Below are positions 54,101 to 64,000 of a DNA stretch of 64,000 bases, piece after piece. The notes below the pieces were generated by a model. The model was not told where the DNA came from, did not search any database, and saw only the letters and a list, made by a program, of their open reading frames with translations. A program made the translations under genes and the position numbers. The stretch covers positions 806,001-870,000 of the forward strand of contig MU008181.1 of NCBI GenBank assembly GCA_010909165.1, in the 5' to 3' direction. The stretch's first letter is position 1; each line of letters opens with the position of its first letter. The DNA is from Anthoceros angustus (lineage: Eukaryota; Streptophyta; Anthocerotopsida; Anthocerotales; Anthocerotaceae).

Positions 54101-55151
54101 CTTTCAGGAGGCAAACAAACGTGACACGGTCTGCTGTGATGCCCTCCTGCTGCATGTTCTGATACAATGCCAGGGCTTCTTGGCCAAACCCATGCTGCAC
54201 ATATCCTGCGATCATGGCATTCCATGTCACAAAGTTCTTTGCAGGCAACCGATCAAACAGTCTGCGTGCATCCTCAAGGCTGCCGCATTTGGCATACATG
54301 TCCACCAGACAGCTGCTTACCGTCAAATCAGTTTCCAGTCCTCGTTCCCGAATCCGGGAATGCAGGTCCTTGCCCTCACGCAGTGCCCCAATGCTGGCAC
54401 AAGCCTTCAGCAAGGACAGAAACGTTACGGAGTTAGCTTCAGTAACTCCCTCCTGTTCCATGCACGAATGAAGATAAAGGGCTTCTTGACCCAGGCCATG
54501 CTTGGCATACCCAGTGATCATCGTAGTCCACGACACCACATCTTTTGTCTGCAAATTGTCAAAGACCCTGCGAGCATCCTCCAAGCTCCCACATTTCGCA
54601 TACATGTCCATCAAACAATTGGCGACGAAGATGTTGGGCTGAACTGCACTTTCCAGGACATCGGCATGGACCAGCTTGCCCGCTGCCAAATCTGCCGCAG
54701 CAGCACAGGCTTTGAGGGCAGCCACAAAGACGTGGTCATTCCGCTTCACCCTTGACTTCCGCATCTGCCCGTAAAGCGTGAGAGCCTGCATAGGCTGTCC
54801 CTGTTCCGCATGTGCCCCTATGATAGAAGCCCACAAGAACGTTCCCGGTGCAGCAAGAATACTGAACACCTGCGACGCTTCCTTCAGCCTCCCGTGCGAA
54901 GCGTACATGCGGATAATGTGATTGCCCAAGAATGCGTCCGACTCATACCCACTCTTCGAAATAAGAGCATGAACATGCCTACCGGCAGCCAGATCCCTCT
55001 GCGAAATGCACCCCTTGAGCACATGATAGAAGAGATAGGCGGGCACATTGAATCCTCTTTGCAACAGAACATCCAGCAGCTCCACAGCGTCTCTGAGCTG
55101 CCCCTCCTCACATAACCTGCTCCACGCCTCGACGTCGAAAGCATCTTCCAA
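51180..55151 (-). CDS. Very long PPR protein, PLS class with DYW:KP domain (10 triplets)
   Basis: An uninterrupted frame of 1,323 residues. Ten P-L-S triplets can be counted from the repeated L-motif (NCLVDMYAKCGSLEDARRVF and variants), so over 30 PPR motifs, twice or more the usual array. E1/E2 motifs (TCMVDLLGRSGCLDEAENML) and a DYW-type domain follow, with HAEK, CDDCH, DAHRVHRF and SCSCGD intact. The PG box is KKPARAWIEV (KPAxA) and the end is GDWH. The high similarity between successive triplets points to recent internal expansion. The first codon of the frame is TTG, not ATG. No ATG precedes the first PPR motif in frame (upstream TGA at about 55185), and no transit peptide is visible, so the true 5' end is missing, spliced or disrupted. 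Confidence 0.92.
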   Translation of the reverse strand: MEDAFDVEAWSRLCEEGQLRDAVELLDVLLQRGFNVPAYLFYHVLKGCISQRDLAAGRHVHALISKSGYESDAFLGNHIIRMYASHGRLKEASQVFSILAAPGTFLWASIIGAHAEQGQPMQALTLYGQMRKSRVKRNDHVFVAALKACAAAADLAAGKLVHADVLESAVQPNIFVANCLMDMYAKCGSLEDARRVFDNLQTKDVVSWTTMITGYAKHGLGQEALYLHSCMEQEGVTEANSVTFLSLLKACASIGALREGKDLHSRIRERGLETDLTVSSCLVDMYAKCGSLEDARRLFDRLPAKNFVTWNAMIAGYVQHGFGQEALALYQNMQQEGITADRVTFVCLLKACASIQASCEGEQLHMQIQERGLESDILIGSSLVDMYAKCGSLEDARRVFDMLPTRDMVTWTAMITGYAQHGRSQEALSLNAKMQQEGMFPADHVTFVSLLKACASIGALQEGQQLHTQIQERQLECDVVVGNCLVNMYAKCARLADARSLFERLPTKDAVTWNAMIGGYVEHGLGREALTLYANKQAAGLTLADPVTFVSLLKACVSVGALNEGKNLHLQIRERGLEADVVVGSCLVNMYAKLGSLAEARTVFDRLPVKNVVTWNAMIAAYAQAGLGQDALNLYQTMLQEGITPADRVTFVCLLNACASVGSLHQGMQLHSQVQKSGLETDVVVGNCLVDMYAKCGSLEDARRVFDTLPTRDMVTWTAMITAYAQRGQGQEALSLYSGMRQQDMTSANVTTFATLLKACASIGALQEGKELHSDIQKRELDVDPSLANCLVDMYAKCGSLEDARRVFDRVPMKDVALWNSMIAGYALHGLCQEALAVYASMKNEGKTPPDSVTFTCLLNACASLGALHQGKQLHHQIQEQNLEGDLVVGNCLVDMYAKCGSLDDARKAFDRLPSKDVVTWNAMLAGYAQHGLGQDALALYESMQQASITPADNVTFVCLLKACASIGALPQGKQLHLEIQQRGLEADVAVGNSLVDMYGKCGSLKDARRVFDRLPTKNVVTWNALLNGLGQHNDSRSAILCFEEMLGQGVEPDETTFICLLVACSHEGLVDEGKQYFKAMAEEHGISPTIYHYTCMVDLLGRSGCLDEAENMLQTMPVQSDSAGWKALLNACRSHGDIERGERCFDHIRKLEPEQSTAYVLMANIYANDGRWKDVNRIETLRKSAGACKKPARAWIEVNDKVEEFVVGEQRDDISSKLRSVNLRLKEDGGHVPHTDLVLKPLSDEKKEDALCGHAEKLALAYGLLNTPDGTTLLVTKNLRMCDDCHSGTKIMSRIEKREIIVRDAHRVHRFVDGSCSCGDWH

Positions 55152-55810
55152 CCTCCCACTCCTGCAACACCCACCTCCAGTGTGTCAACACCATCCTCAC
55201 CTCCCAATTCCCGGCCACATTCCCCAGTTCCAGCCAGTCTAAAATCGCGTACCTCTGCACAACCCCAGTCTGGCAAGCGACTCCCCGCTCCCCAAACCTT
55301 CCATCCCAACCACGTTGTGGGTCCTCGGTTGCGCTGTGCACAAAGTCCAGATAAACGCGGTTGCTTCTCTGCAATGTCGCAACGATTGAATGCCCCAACA
55401 AAATCCACCCATTCCGGCTTCACTGACCACGCCCAAATCGCTGGCACTGATTACCTCGCGCGGCTTGCTCTCCCACCCCTTCACCTCCTTCTCCCAGCAT
55501 GCCTCCCGACCACCAACAGCCCTGGCTGCAGCCTTCCGTTGCTCCGCCACGCCTCTCAGCGACGACACCCGCCTGCACCACTCCTCCAAAGCCCCACGGG
55601 AGCTTGGATTCCTCTGCAGCAGGCCAAGCCCGGATCCCACGACCCGACGCCCCTCCTCCTTCCTCATCCCTGCCTCCACGCAACACTCTGCATCACACGA
55701 CTATGTACAGTCAACCGCCCATCAAACTGCCATAACCTAAAACCCACATTTCTTGGGTGCCCACAAAATCCAGTTCGTGGGCACCCACGAAACCCGCTTC
55801 CGCGGGCGAT
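55152..55810. promoter_or_regulatory. Divergent intergenic region between the long PPR gene and TTC5
   Basis: 659 bp between the first codon of the minus-strand PPR frame and the TTC5 ATG. It should hold both promoters and possibly the missing 5' exon of the PPR gene. One minus frame (55401 leftwards) encodes MLGHSIVATLQRSNRVYLDF, which could be an organelle-targeting start, but it does not join the PPR frame by a splice I can support. Confidence 0.4.
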
Positions 55811-57080
55811 ATGGCAGACACACCGGCAGCGATGGAGGCGGCGGAGCAGCAGATCCAGGCGCTCTACACCCTGCGAGACACGTTTTTCCCGGGCGACCCG
55901 ACGGTGAAGAAAGCCCGGGTGGAGGAGCAGACGGCGGCCGTTTTGGCGGCGCTGGACGCGATCCCGCCCGAGAGCCGGCGTCAGGCAGGGCGGCGCGCGG
56001 AATGGGAGTACCTCCGAGGAAAGGCGCTGGACGCCGCGGCCGACTACAGCAAACAAGCCGAGGAGCATCTGGCGAAGGCCGTGAAGCTGGAGCCGGGCCT
56101 GGTGGACGCCTGGTGCTGCCTGGGGAACTGCTTCTGGAAGAAGAACGATCTGGAGGCGGCCAAGAACTGCTTCACTCAGGCTCTGGCGGCAGGCCCCCAC
56201 GTGCGCGCTCTGCAGCAGCTCTCTATGCTGGAGCGGCGGATGGCGCAGGGCGGCTCCGGGGAGGCGGAGGCCGTGGAGGAGAGCATCCGGCTGGCCAAGC
56301 AGGCGCTGGCTCTGGATGTGAAGGACGGGCCGTCCTGGTACACTCTGGGGAACGCCTACCTGACCAGCTTCTTCGTGGCGGGCGCGGGGGCCTGGGACCT
56401 CCCCAAGCTCCGCCTCGCGCTTAAGGCGTACCAGAACGCGGAGAAGCACGAGGCCGGGAATTCCAACCCGGACCTGCACTACAACAGCGCCATCGCCCAC
56501 CAGTACCTGGAGGACTACGAGCGCGCGCTGCGGGCCTACCAGTGCGCCGGCGCCCGGGACCCCGGTCTCCAGGCGGACCGGCAGGCGGAGAAGCTGCTGC
56601 GGCTGCTGGCCCGGCTCGCGGACCTGGCCGGGAGCAAAGGGAGGATGAAGCCCAAGCGGCTGGCGGCCGTGATGGGCTCGGGGGCGGGTGGGCGACGCCG
56701 TAGTCCCCGCCTCGCACCGCCCGGTGGGCCTGGACGCGCTCCGGGAAGGCGTCAATGCCGGGGTGGCTGTGGCCTGCAAGGTGCTGCTGTCCGTGGGGCA
56801 CGACCAGCCCGTGCCGCTCTTCTTCCTGCTGGCCGACTCGCTGGAGTCGTGCGTCGTCCTGTCCGTGTACGCATTGAGGCCCGGCGTGATCAAAGACGCT
56901 CAGACTGTGACTCTGCTGGACCCCAATTTCCGCACCGTCTCCGTTGCCTGGCAGAAGCATCAATTTCGCTACCGAGCTGTGCGGGTCGACCATCCTAAGC
57001 AAATCCTGTTGAATGGGCGCTCCCCTTCCGTGCAGGATGCTGTCTGCTCCACCATCCATGCCCAGCATGTGCCTCCTTGA
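55811..57080 (+). CDS. TTC5: TTC5/STRAP-like TPR protein with OB-fold, one frameshift
   Basis: Intronless, start ATG 55811 (MADTPAAMEAAEQQIQALYT). The first frame encodes TPR motifs (AVKLEPGLVDAWCCLGNCFW; DGPSWYTLGNAYLTSFF; NPDLHYNSAIAHQYLEDYER). The frame breaks near 56684-56690 in GGGGGCGGGTGGGCG. The next frame carries the C-terminal OB-fold, VGDAVVPASHRPVGLDALRE, GVNAGVAVACKVLLSVGHDQ, LADSLESCVVLSVYALRPGV and VRVDHPKQILLNGR, to TGA at 57080. Removing one G gives about 422 residues, close to animal TTC5 (about 440). In animals TTC5 is a p300/p53 cofactor and recognises nascent tubulin for mRNA decay; the plant role is open. The break is probably a consensus error. Confidence 0.88.
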
Positions 57081-57449
57081 ACACTGAATGAATATTACAA
57101 ACCTTCGGCGTGCATACAACTCTGTGGGGCTTTCACGAATCAGAAGCAGAAGACGGTAGAACCCCCGGAATGGCAGCATGCTTGCATTCCTCCAGAAGCC
57201 ACAACGAACACTTCTCCAGAACTCACAAGGAACAAATGCACTTTTGCTTTGGGCCCATCCCAGGACCTTCGCCCACAAAACCGCAACTGTCCCACGCCTT
57301 CGGCTAAATTTGACAGTCATAGGGAGATCAGATAGGCTAGGCCGCTAGCCTACACATATATCGGTAGACTGTAGGCTCGTACATGAGGACCTGTGATACA
57401 TGGGAGGATGGTGCAGCCGATGTGTTAGGACGGTAACGACCTGCAAGAA
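57081..57449. other. Short intergenic, TTC5 to PIG-O
   Basis: About 370 bp holding the TTC5 3' end and the PIG-O promoter and 5' UTR. No other feature. Confidence 0.5.
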
Positions 57450-60400
57450 ATGGGGACGCTCGAATCCCGTCTGCTGTGCTTGCTGACCTTCATCCTCTGC
57501 TTGCACTGCGTGGGGCTGTATTTCTTCACCGGAGGATTTCTTCTTACAAGAACCGAGCTTTCCTCCGTCAGCGCCTGCGCAGATGCAGCTGAATGTGCAG
57601 ACTGCGATCTGCATAGCAGTTGGGCTGGCTCTGACGAGAAATCTTGTCCTGTTGATGAATCCTGTTCTGATGATGGCCTGCACGAAGCAAGCAGTGCGGT
57701 AGACAAGTGTTGGACGAAGCCTCTGGTGAAGCGCCTTGTCATACTGATCATAGATGCATTGAGGTACAGTTTGCTGACCCGATCTTTGCGTCTCCTGAAC
57801 AAGGTAGGGGTTCTGGGCTTCTGGGGCAAGAATGACAGTACTGTCTGTTCACCGGGAACTAGGAGGTTTGGCTATATGTAGTGAATTGTGTGTTCGTTCT
57901 TTGTTTGCAGATTTGACTTTGTTGCACCCACCGACAATTCGACTGATGGTATGCTTTCAAGAGTTCCCATGCAATTGCTGGTTTCAGACTGCCTCTTACA
58001 TGTTTCGGGCTTTCAGCAGAGGCTGCTCCTTGGATGAATAATCTGGACATTCTCCAAAAGCTAGTGGGAACGGAGGGAGTGCCTGCAAAGTTGTTTAAAT
58101 TCATAGCTGATCCTCCCACAACCACCCTACAGCGCCTAAAGGTCAGCAGACTGTTGTGGTGACGTCAGAGAATAAGCATGCTTTCTCCTTGAGTGTGGGA
58201 GTCTGAAGGCTTCTGGATACACGCCAGGGCCTTACTACTGGTGGGCTTCCTACTTTTATGGACATTGGAGACAGCTTTGGAGCACCAGCTGTTGTCGAGG
58301 ACAATTTGCTGTTGCAGGTTAGGGTTCAGGGCGTTCAAAGCCCCCTTGTATGCTCAAAGGAACTTGTGTTTGAAGTAATCTGTGGCGCTTATCTCATGTC
58401 AACATGCATCGTGCAGCTGATACACATGGGGAAAAGGGTGATCATGATGGGAGATGACACTTGGATGCAACTGTTTCCGAAACATTTCCAAGAGGCTTAC
58501 CCCTTTCCATCTCTCAATGTCAAGGACCTACATACTGTAAGCTGTACCCTTGTTGATGCGTTTTGCCTTCCTGTTGCTTTAAGCTTGCAAGTAATCAGCA
58601 TTGCCAGACTGAACGTATGGTGCCAAACAGGTTGATGACGGGGTTATCAAGGAGATATTTCCAGCATTACAGCGAAGTAATTGGGACGTACTCATTGCAC
58701 ACCTCCTTGGAGTGGTACATCTCTTAGTACCAGGCACGCCGCTCCACTTGACTATTTTGCTAAAGTATGTGTGGTAGATTTTTGTGTTTGTTTCAGCTTC
58801 CAGCTCCTTATGATTTCTGTTCGTCATAATATTTTCAGGATCATGTGGGACATATTTTTGGTGTGGAGTCACCACTGATGGTGGAGAAGCTGAAACAGTA
58901 CAATGAGGTGATTAAGGTGGGTAGTCTGCCTCATTTCAATTTCGTAGATACTGGTCTTTGAATACGAGTCTTAACACCAACTGGGTTGGCTGCAGAACAT
59001 TTGCAGTCTCTTGTTGAAAGAATCACGTCCAGGTGGCTTACATGAGAATACCGTATTCATTGTCATGGGGGATCATGGGCAAACACGGAATGGTGACCAT
59101 GGAGGTGGTACAGCAGAAGAGGTACTCAAGTTCCACGGATCTTGATTGTTACATGTCACCGTGGTAATCCCTTCATAACAACTGATTTGTAAATGTTCAT
59201 GAAGGTGGAGACTGCATTATTTGCAGTAACAACTCGGGGCCTATCTCAGCAGGATGACCTCTCCTTTCTGTCATCGGTGAGGCTGAGTACAACTCTCTCC
59301 TGCAATCACTTGCCTTACACCATGTACTTCAATTAACGTGGCATGGATCTTGGTCCCACGTTGTTGAATGAACTTTGCCTTGATTGGCTTCAGGATATGC
59401 CAAAACGAGAGTCGATTACCACATTCCCACAGGTTGGTCCCTGATGGTTTTTGGACTGCTTCTGCCTGTCTCAAGCACGCCTGAAGCTGATCCAGCATAG
59501 GTTTGTCCATCTGACAGCTGGATTTCGCTGCAACGATGGCAGCAATCTTGGGAATCCCCATACCTTTTGGAAGGCAAGTTTGCAACCCTCACCTTTATAC
59601 AAGGATAGAGCTGGGGCGAGTGCTTGGATAAGCTAGCCTGACACCCCTCCTTATCATCTTTTGCAGTGTTGGGCAGGTGAATCCTATGCTTTGGAGCTTG
59701 GCTGCTGGGGCCAACTTTTCAAGCCCGTCCGAAGGATGTCAGAAAGATCAAAAATCTCTGAAGCATTTGAATGACTATTCTCAGGCTCTTTGCCTCAACA
59801 GCTGGCAGGTGAACCGTCTTTTGCTGCCGATTAGAGACAAGGTCATTATAGATTTGGTTGCCCTCTTTTGTCCCTTTGTGTGGTTAGCGAGCATTTCTGA
59901 GTACGTATTTAGCATGAAACAGGTCAAACGGTATCTAGAAAGCTATTCAGCTCATGCTTTGACCGGCTTTCCCATCAATGACCTATTGAAGTTGGAAGAG
60001 CTGTATGATGTCTCTAGAGCTCCGGTGCATAGACAACATGTGCATCCTATGGAGGAAAGAATAACTGCTTTCTCTACTTATCTCTCAGCAGCTGCTGATC
60101 TGGCACGATCACAATGGACTCAGTTCCATGTTGAATGGATGAGCATGGGGGTTGCAGTGCTCTTGGCTTCCCTTGCCGTTCACAGCATGGCACTTTACAG
60201 AGTGACAATGCTATCTTCAACTACCAATAACATGTGTACAGAACTTTTCTTTCCGGTGAAGGATATTGTCCTCAAAAGTTTGCTGTATACTTCAGTTTCT
60301 GCCAGTGGAATGGTGGTTGTCTTGAACATGATCCGTAGAAATGCAATTGTGAACTTCACTCTTGATGGTCAGCTGAAGGCAATGGTTCCTGGATTGTGGG

Positions 60401-62498
60401 CTCTGGTGGCTGCTCTTGTATTTTTACTGCCGAGGCGATGCACTACAGCACCCAAGAAGCTTGTTGGTATGACGTTCATTTATTCAGGCTGGGCATTGAC
60501 GATCAGAACAGCTGGTGTTGGCTTTTTTGTCCTCTTACATGCCTGCAGTCTTTTCTCAAACAGCTTCATCGGTATGTTGAATCCAACCAGTCTCCTTTCT
60601 GGCAACTGGATGCATACGTAATTCCAGTTTTGTAATTTATCTGTGTCCCCATTGCTGGTGTGTAGTTAGTGAATGGAATGTAATAAGTTTCTTCCTGGCT
60701 TCCACTGGTGTTCTGTACCTTCGGCAAAGTTTGCAGGATCGATCGAAATCTCTTGAGGTATCTGCCTGCACTTACTTCTGCTACACGTTCACTTGCTAAC
60801 TTCCTGCATTTTTTTTCACTTTGGTGGCATTTGTGCAAATGTAACTTTTCTGTTTGGCAGGCTGTTTCCTTTCTTGTGTCGAATTTTAGTCTCATAGCGG
60901 TTGGACTTTTGGGGACACTGAAAGAAACAACTGTGGCAAACAGCATATCATCGTACTTTGATGTCTGGAAGCACTTAGCTGGAGTCCTATTGTGGACTTC
61001 TGGCCCAGCGTGCCTTGTTCTGTTCATCCTTACACTGCTAATGCGACGACTTGGAGTGTATTATCAAGCACAGTCAAGATGTACCTGGTTGGTACTTGGA
61101 GTTCTAGCACCTGCAAGCTATGCTCTTGTAGCCTTGTACTGGCTAATCACAGATGTCAAGGGTTCTCTGTCATCTGTCGACGGTGGATATGGTGGCTTGT
61201 CAGCCGAGAGAGTGAACGAGATGGCTCGACTTCAGCTGCCTCGGATGGTTTTTATGATTTCTGGAGTAATTACTCTGTACACTATACTTCAAAGTTTGGC
61301 GAAATCCACTGTGGATCACGCAGTTTGGCAGGAAGGGGTCCACGAAGCAGTCACAACTCTGCTTGTCGGCTGGAGTGGAACATTCATACTCCTCATTGGA
61401 AAGAGAGGACCAGCAATCATTATGTTTGCATGTCTGCAAGGTCAGTTCTTAAGTTGTCTGCAGTCCCATGAGGTCGGCTAACAGACCTATGCATCTGAAT
61501 ATGTCTGTAATGTGCGGTTGCTGCAGCATGGTGCCTGCGGGAAATGCATAGGGGACCTCTTGGTAGTCAAACTAGGCCTCCCGCCACTATGATGGTGGAC
61601 TGGAACTTCATCGCTGTGCACCTTTTTTTTTGCACTGGACACAGGTATAGGTTTTCTTTCAGGTTGTATTGCTCAGGTCGCAAAACTCACTCGTTGTTAT
61701 GCTAAGACGTACTGCTGACACAGGTGTACTTTTGACGGCCTGAACTATGCAGCTGCGTTCATGGGGTGAGAGCACATCCTTTGCTGGCATTCTGTCAATT
61801 GCTATAGAGGCTAGTTTGAAAAAATTTTGATATCAAAAGTTTGTCTGCTAGTCTGCGATGCTGACATCTCGGCTCTGCAGGTTTAACGACTTCAACTTCT
61901 TCCGGCAAGGGGTTTTACTTGCCCTCGACACCTTTGGCACATCTCACCTGCTGCCTGTAATGGCAATCCCTTTGCTGATTGTAGATGACAAACTCCATAA
62001 TAAAAAATTGATGGATTCGAAAAATGACCCAGGCAGAAACACGCATTTTCTGCTGAAAACAGCAAAGGTGAGCTGTTCGTCTAAGGAATCAGGAGCCAGA
62101 TAAATTTGAAGCTTCTGTTAGCCATACCTTTCTTAGCTGTGCTGGAGTGCCCACTGCCTAATCAGTTTCTGATGCTGCAGCTATATCTTTCCTATGGACT
62201 CATTCAATCCATTACCACAACGGCATCAGTCCTGTGTGCTGCTCTGCAAAGGCGCCATCTCATGGTATGATTCCCTAGTATTCCATGCAATCCTTCCTAA
62301 TGGAGCTCATCAGCTGGAAAGGAATATCTGCTGATAATTGCCATGTGTTTGCAGGTGTGGGGCCTGTTCGCACCGAAATATGTCTTTGATGCTGTGGGCT
62401 TGATAGTGACTGACGTTTGCATTCTGCTGGGAGCGCTGGTAGTCGTATGCTGCAAACCAACGAGCTCTAGTCGTAAATCGGTGAAAATAAACCACTGA
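57450..62498 (+). CDS. PIGO: GPI ethanolamine phosphate transferase 3 (PIG-O)
   Basis: PIG-O adds ethanolamine phosphate to the third mannose of the GPI anchor in the ER. Supported exons: 57450-57763, 57911-57948, 58017-58141, 58228-58317, 58417-58536, 58631-58714, 58839-58916, 58996-59121, 59205-59276, 59394-59432, 59518-59573, 59667-59808, 59923 to about 60570, 60737-60757, 60861-61440, 61527-61644, 61724-61765, 61881-62067, 62181-62264, 62355-62498. Phosphodiesterase-fold motifs: [31 protein letters not shown] (nucleophile Thr), [19 protein letters not shown] and [15 protein letters not shown]. An N-terminal anchor and a multi-pass C-terminal half follow (QLFFCTG-like [15 protein letters not shown]). 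Exon 11 ends in a GC donor (AG|GCAAGT). The joint around 60570/60737 needs a non-GT donor or a one-base correction. Confidence 0.93.
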
Positions 62499-63786
62499 TG
62501 TATGCACATATTTTGAGATGTGCCGTCCTTATCAAGGAAGAAGAGTATCGACACCCGCAAATAGAGTCGCCGGGCTCATTGTGCCTGAAGTCAGGATGCC
62601 GGGGACTCTTTCTTTATCCTGCCTTGATGTCCCAACATGGATTTGAGTCTGAAATGAGTTGGTCCTGCCTCTCACTCTCAGGATGCCGGCCTGATGTCCC
62701 AGCAGTGATTTGCGTCTGAAATGAGCTGCTCCTGTCAATGTTGTTGTTGTGGGAGAGACGAGCTTGAATTTCATCTAAAGTCGTAACGGAAGGCAGATGT
62801 ATAATTGTTGAAAGTAAGGTAGGTACAGACGAACCTGGTCACCATTCTTGGAAACTCTGGTTTCTGTAGAGTGGAAGGCTTTTATCCTTGAAAGGCATAT
62901 ATGTAGGTATGACGATCCAAGCTGCCGTTCATACAGGTGATCAGATCGTCCACTTGCTAGTATGTGTACAACATCATCGTCATTTTACCCATTCCATTTT
63001 TAATGCCAAATTTCATATTTTAAAGGAAAAATTTATAGGGAGGAGAGCTATAAGCTCCCTGGTTGTCCAGAAAAAATCAATACTTGTATTCCGAAGTCAA
63101 GGCAACAAAATGGAATCGGACCCTAACTCCCCACAGACAAGGGAAAACTTTAAACTGCTCAAGATTCGTTCCACTCCGGAATGTTGAGCCTCCTCCAGCT
63201 CGGGCCTTTTATTCTTGTTATTTAGTCGGTGCTCCAGTTAAGTGGGTATGTAAGATGAAGTGAAACACTAGTGTCTTAATTATCCTAGTGTCTTAATATG
63301 ACTAGTGTCTTAATTAATATCTAATGATAAATAATACTTCTTAACATATCCACCTATTCTTATTTATGCTTGCATATTTACTCCGTAGTTGCGTCCATAT
63401 CCTCGTTCGTATTGCCTGTTACACTTCATGCATGTACATTGAAAATTTTTTAAACGCACTAATTTGATCTTCACTCTGCACATGGTAATTTTTGCCCTCT
63501 AGTGTAACTTACTGCTGGTATTTCGATAAGAAGCAAATGTAGAGGCCTTTCACCCTCTAGTGTTGCTAATTACTCCAATCTTTGCGACACCATCTTTGCT
63601 ATCGACCAAGGCTGTACATTGTGATCTGTGAAAGGTGTCATATTTTTGCTCATTCAATTTGAAACATACATTCAAATGGTTGAGGGAATGGGTTACTTAT
63701 TTGATAAAGGCAATGATTCAAACCCGTGAAAGCTAAAACCTGGGCACACGTGAACATCCTCGTAAACCAAAATGGCAAAGGAATGA
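62499..63786. other. PIG-O 3' flank and AT-rich intergenic DNA
   Basis: No gene recognised. It includes the imperfect duplication at 62594-62736, a short run of (T)CTAGTGTCTTAAT units at 63268-63318 (about 3 copies), and AT-rich DNA. Confidence 0.55.
62594..62736. repeat. Imperfect direct repeat, about 55 bp
   Basis: GGATGCCGG...TGATGTCCCA(A/G)CA.TGATTTG(A/C)GTCTGAAATGAG(T/C)TG.TCCTG occurs at about 62595-62670 and 62681-62735. The first copy has about 20 extra bases. Confidence 0.6.
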
Positions 63787-64000
63787 TGCATAGGCTATGA
63801 CCACAGCTGCCAGGTGCTTACTCAAGCGCTTGACGAGGCAGGAGTTGGGGAGAACGAAGATGCCACGTCCATGAGTAAGAACGATGGTTTTGATGACCCG
63901 GAAGTGGAGCGCATGTGGAACTTAGAAGTGGTCATACATTCAGTGTTGGCTCAAGGCCCCGATGAGTTACAGATTAGTCCCCATGGCGGACCATTCGCTG
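63787..64000 (+). CDS. Open frame running off the right edge, unknown
   Basis: After a TGA at 63784-63786 one frame stays open to the window end: YDHSCQVLTQALDEAGVGEN, then SKNDGFDDPEVERMWNLEVV and QGPDELQISPHGGPFA. It is acidic and non-repetitive. It could be the first part of an exon or a retroelement piece; no family is recognised and the start is unknown. Confidence 0.3.

Noticed and set aside
54084-54755. 223-codon plus-strand ORF
   Set aside because: Periodic antisense shadow of the repeated PPR motifs; its own repeats mirror the PPR period.
55664-56893. 409-codon minus-strand ORF over TTC5
   Set aside because: Antisense of TTC5 coding sequence in GC-rich DNA; the plus strand has TPR and OB-fold motifs.

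Overview
The window is nuclear DNA of a land plant. It carries nuclear genes for photosystem I proteins with transit peptides (PsaF and an Lhca5-type antenna protein), spliceosomal GT-AG introns of about 80-250 bp, long intronless PLS-class pentatricopeptide (PPR) genes with DYW-type domains, a GNA-type mannose-binding lectin, V-ATPase subunit E, the GPI-anchor enzyme PIG-O, and plant-type copia, gypsy and LINE remnants. Both PPR genes carry KPAxA in place of the usual PG box. That variant (DYW:KP) is known from lineages with U-to-C organelle RNA editing, so a hornwort, a homosporous or Isoetes-type lycophyte, or a fern is more likely than a seed plant or moss.

Layout. 0-11 kb: a LINE relic, tRNA-Ser(UGA), psaF (minus), tRNA-Ser(CGA) (minus), a plastid CAAD-like coiled-coil gene (minus) divergent from Lhca5 (plus), then decayed gag-like debris. 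11-32 kb: a TE block. A copia 5' LTR with primer binding site lies at 11.1 kb. Broken, partly duplicated gypsy DNA (minus strand) spans 11.7-21.6 kb, a GC-rich duplicated repeat 22-26.5 kb, and a SINE-like tRNA promoter lies at 28.2 kb. A copia gag-protease region with its LTR, present twice in tandem, fills 28.6-32 kb. 33-37 kb: a 1.72-kb direct duplication whose first copy holds a truncated V-ATPase E gene and whose second copy runs into a complete one. 37.3-39.1 kb: a segment bounded by 18-bp inverted repeats. 40.3-43.6 kb: a 16-exon plastid F420-0:gamma-glutamyl ligase-like gene (minus). 44.6-45.5 kb: a second LINE relic. 47-55 kb: a DYW-domain fragment, a lectin gene, and two tandem minus-strand PPR-DYW:KP genes, one an ORF of 1,323 residues. 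55.8-62.5 kb: TTC5 and PIG-O on the plus strand. The rest is AT-rich intergenic DNA.

Functionally, several intact genes serve organelles: two PSI components, a putative thylakoid-membrane CAAD-like protein, a plastid ligase-like protein and two organelle RNA-editing candidates. PIG-O, V-ATPase E, TTC5 and the lectin serve the endomembrane system, nucleus or secretion.

A caution for users: duplicated copies between 11 and 36 kb differ recurrently at CAG/CTG trinucleotides (CAG or CTG in one copy; CG, CGG or CCG in the other) and in homopolymer length. Three otherwise conserved genes (CAAD-like, TTC5, PIG-O) each show a one-base frame problem, two of them in G-rich runs. This looks more like residual long-read consensus error, possibly driven by CHG methylation, than like biology, and some tandem duplications may be assembly artefacts.
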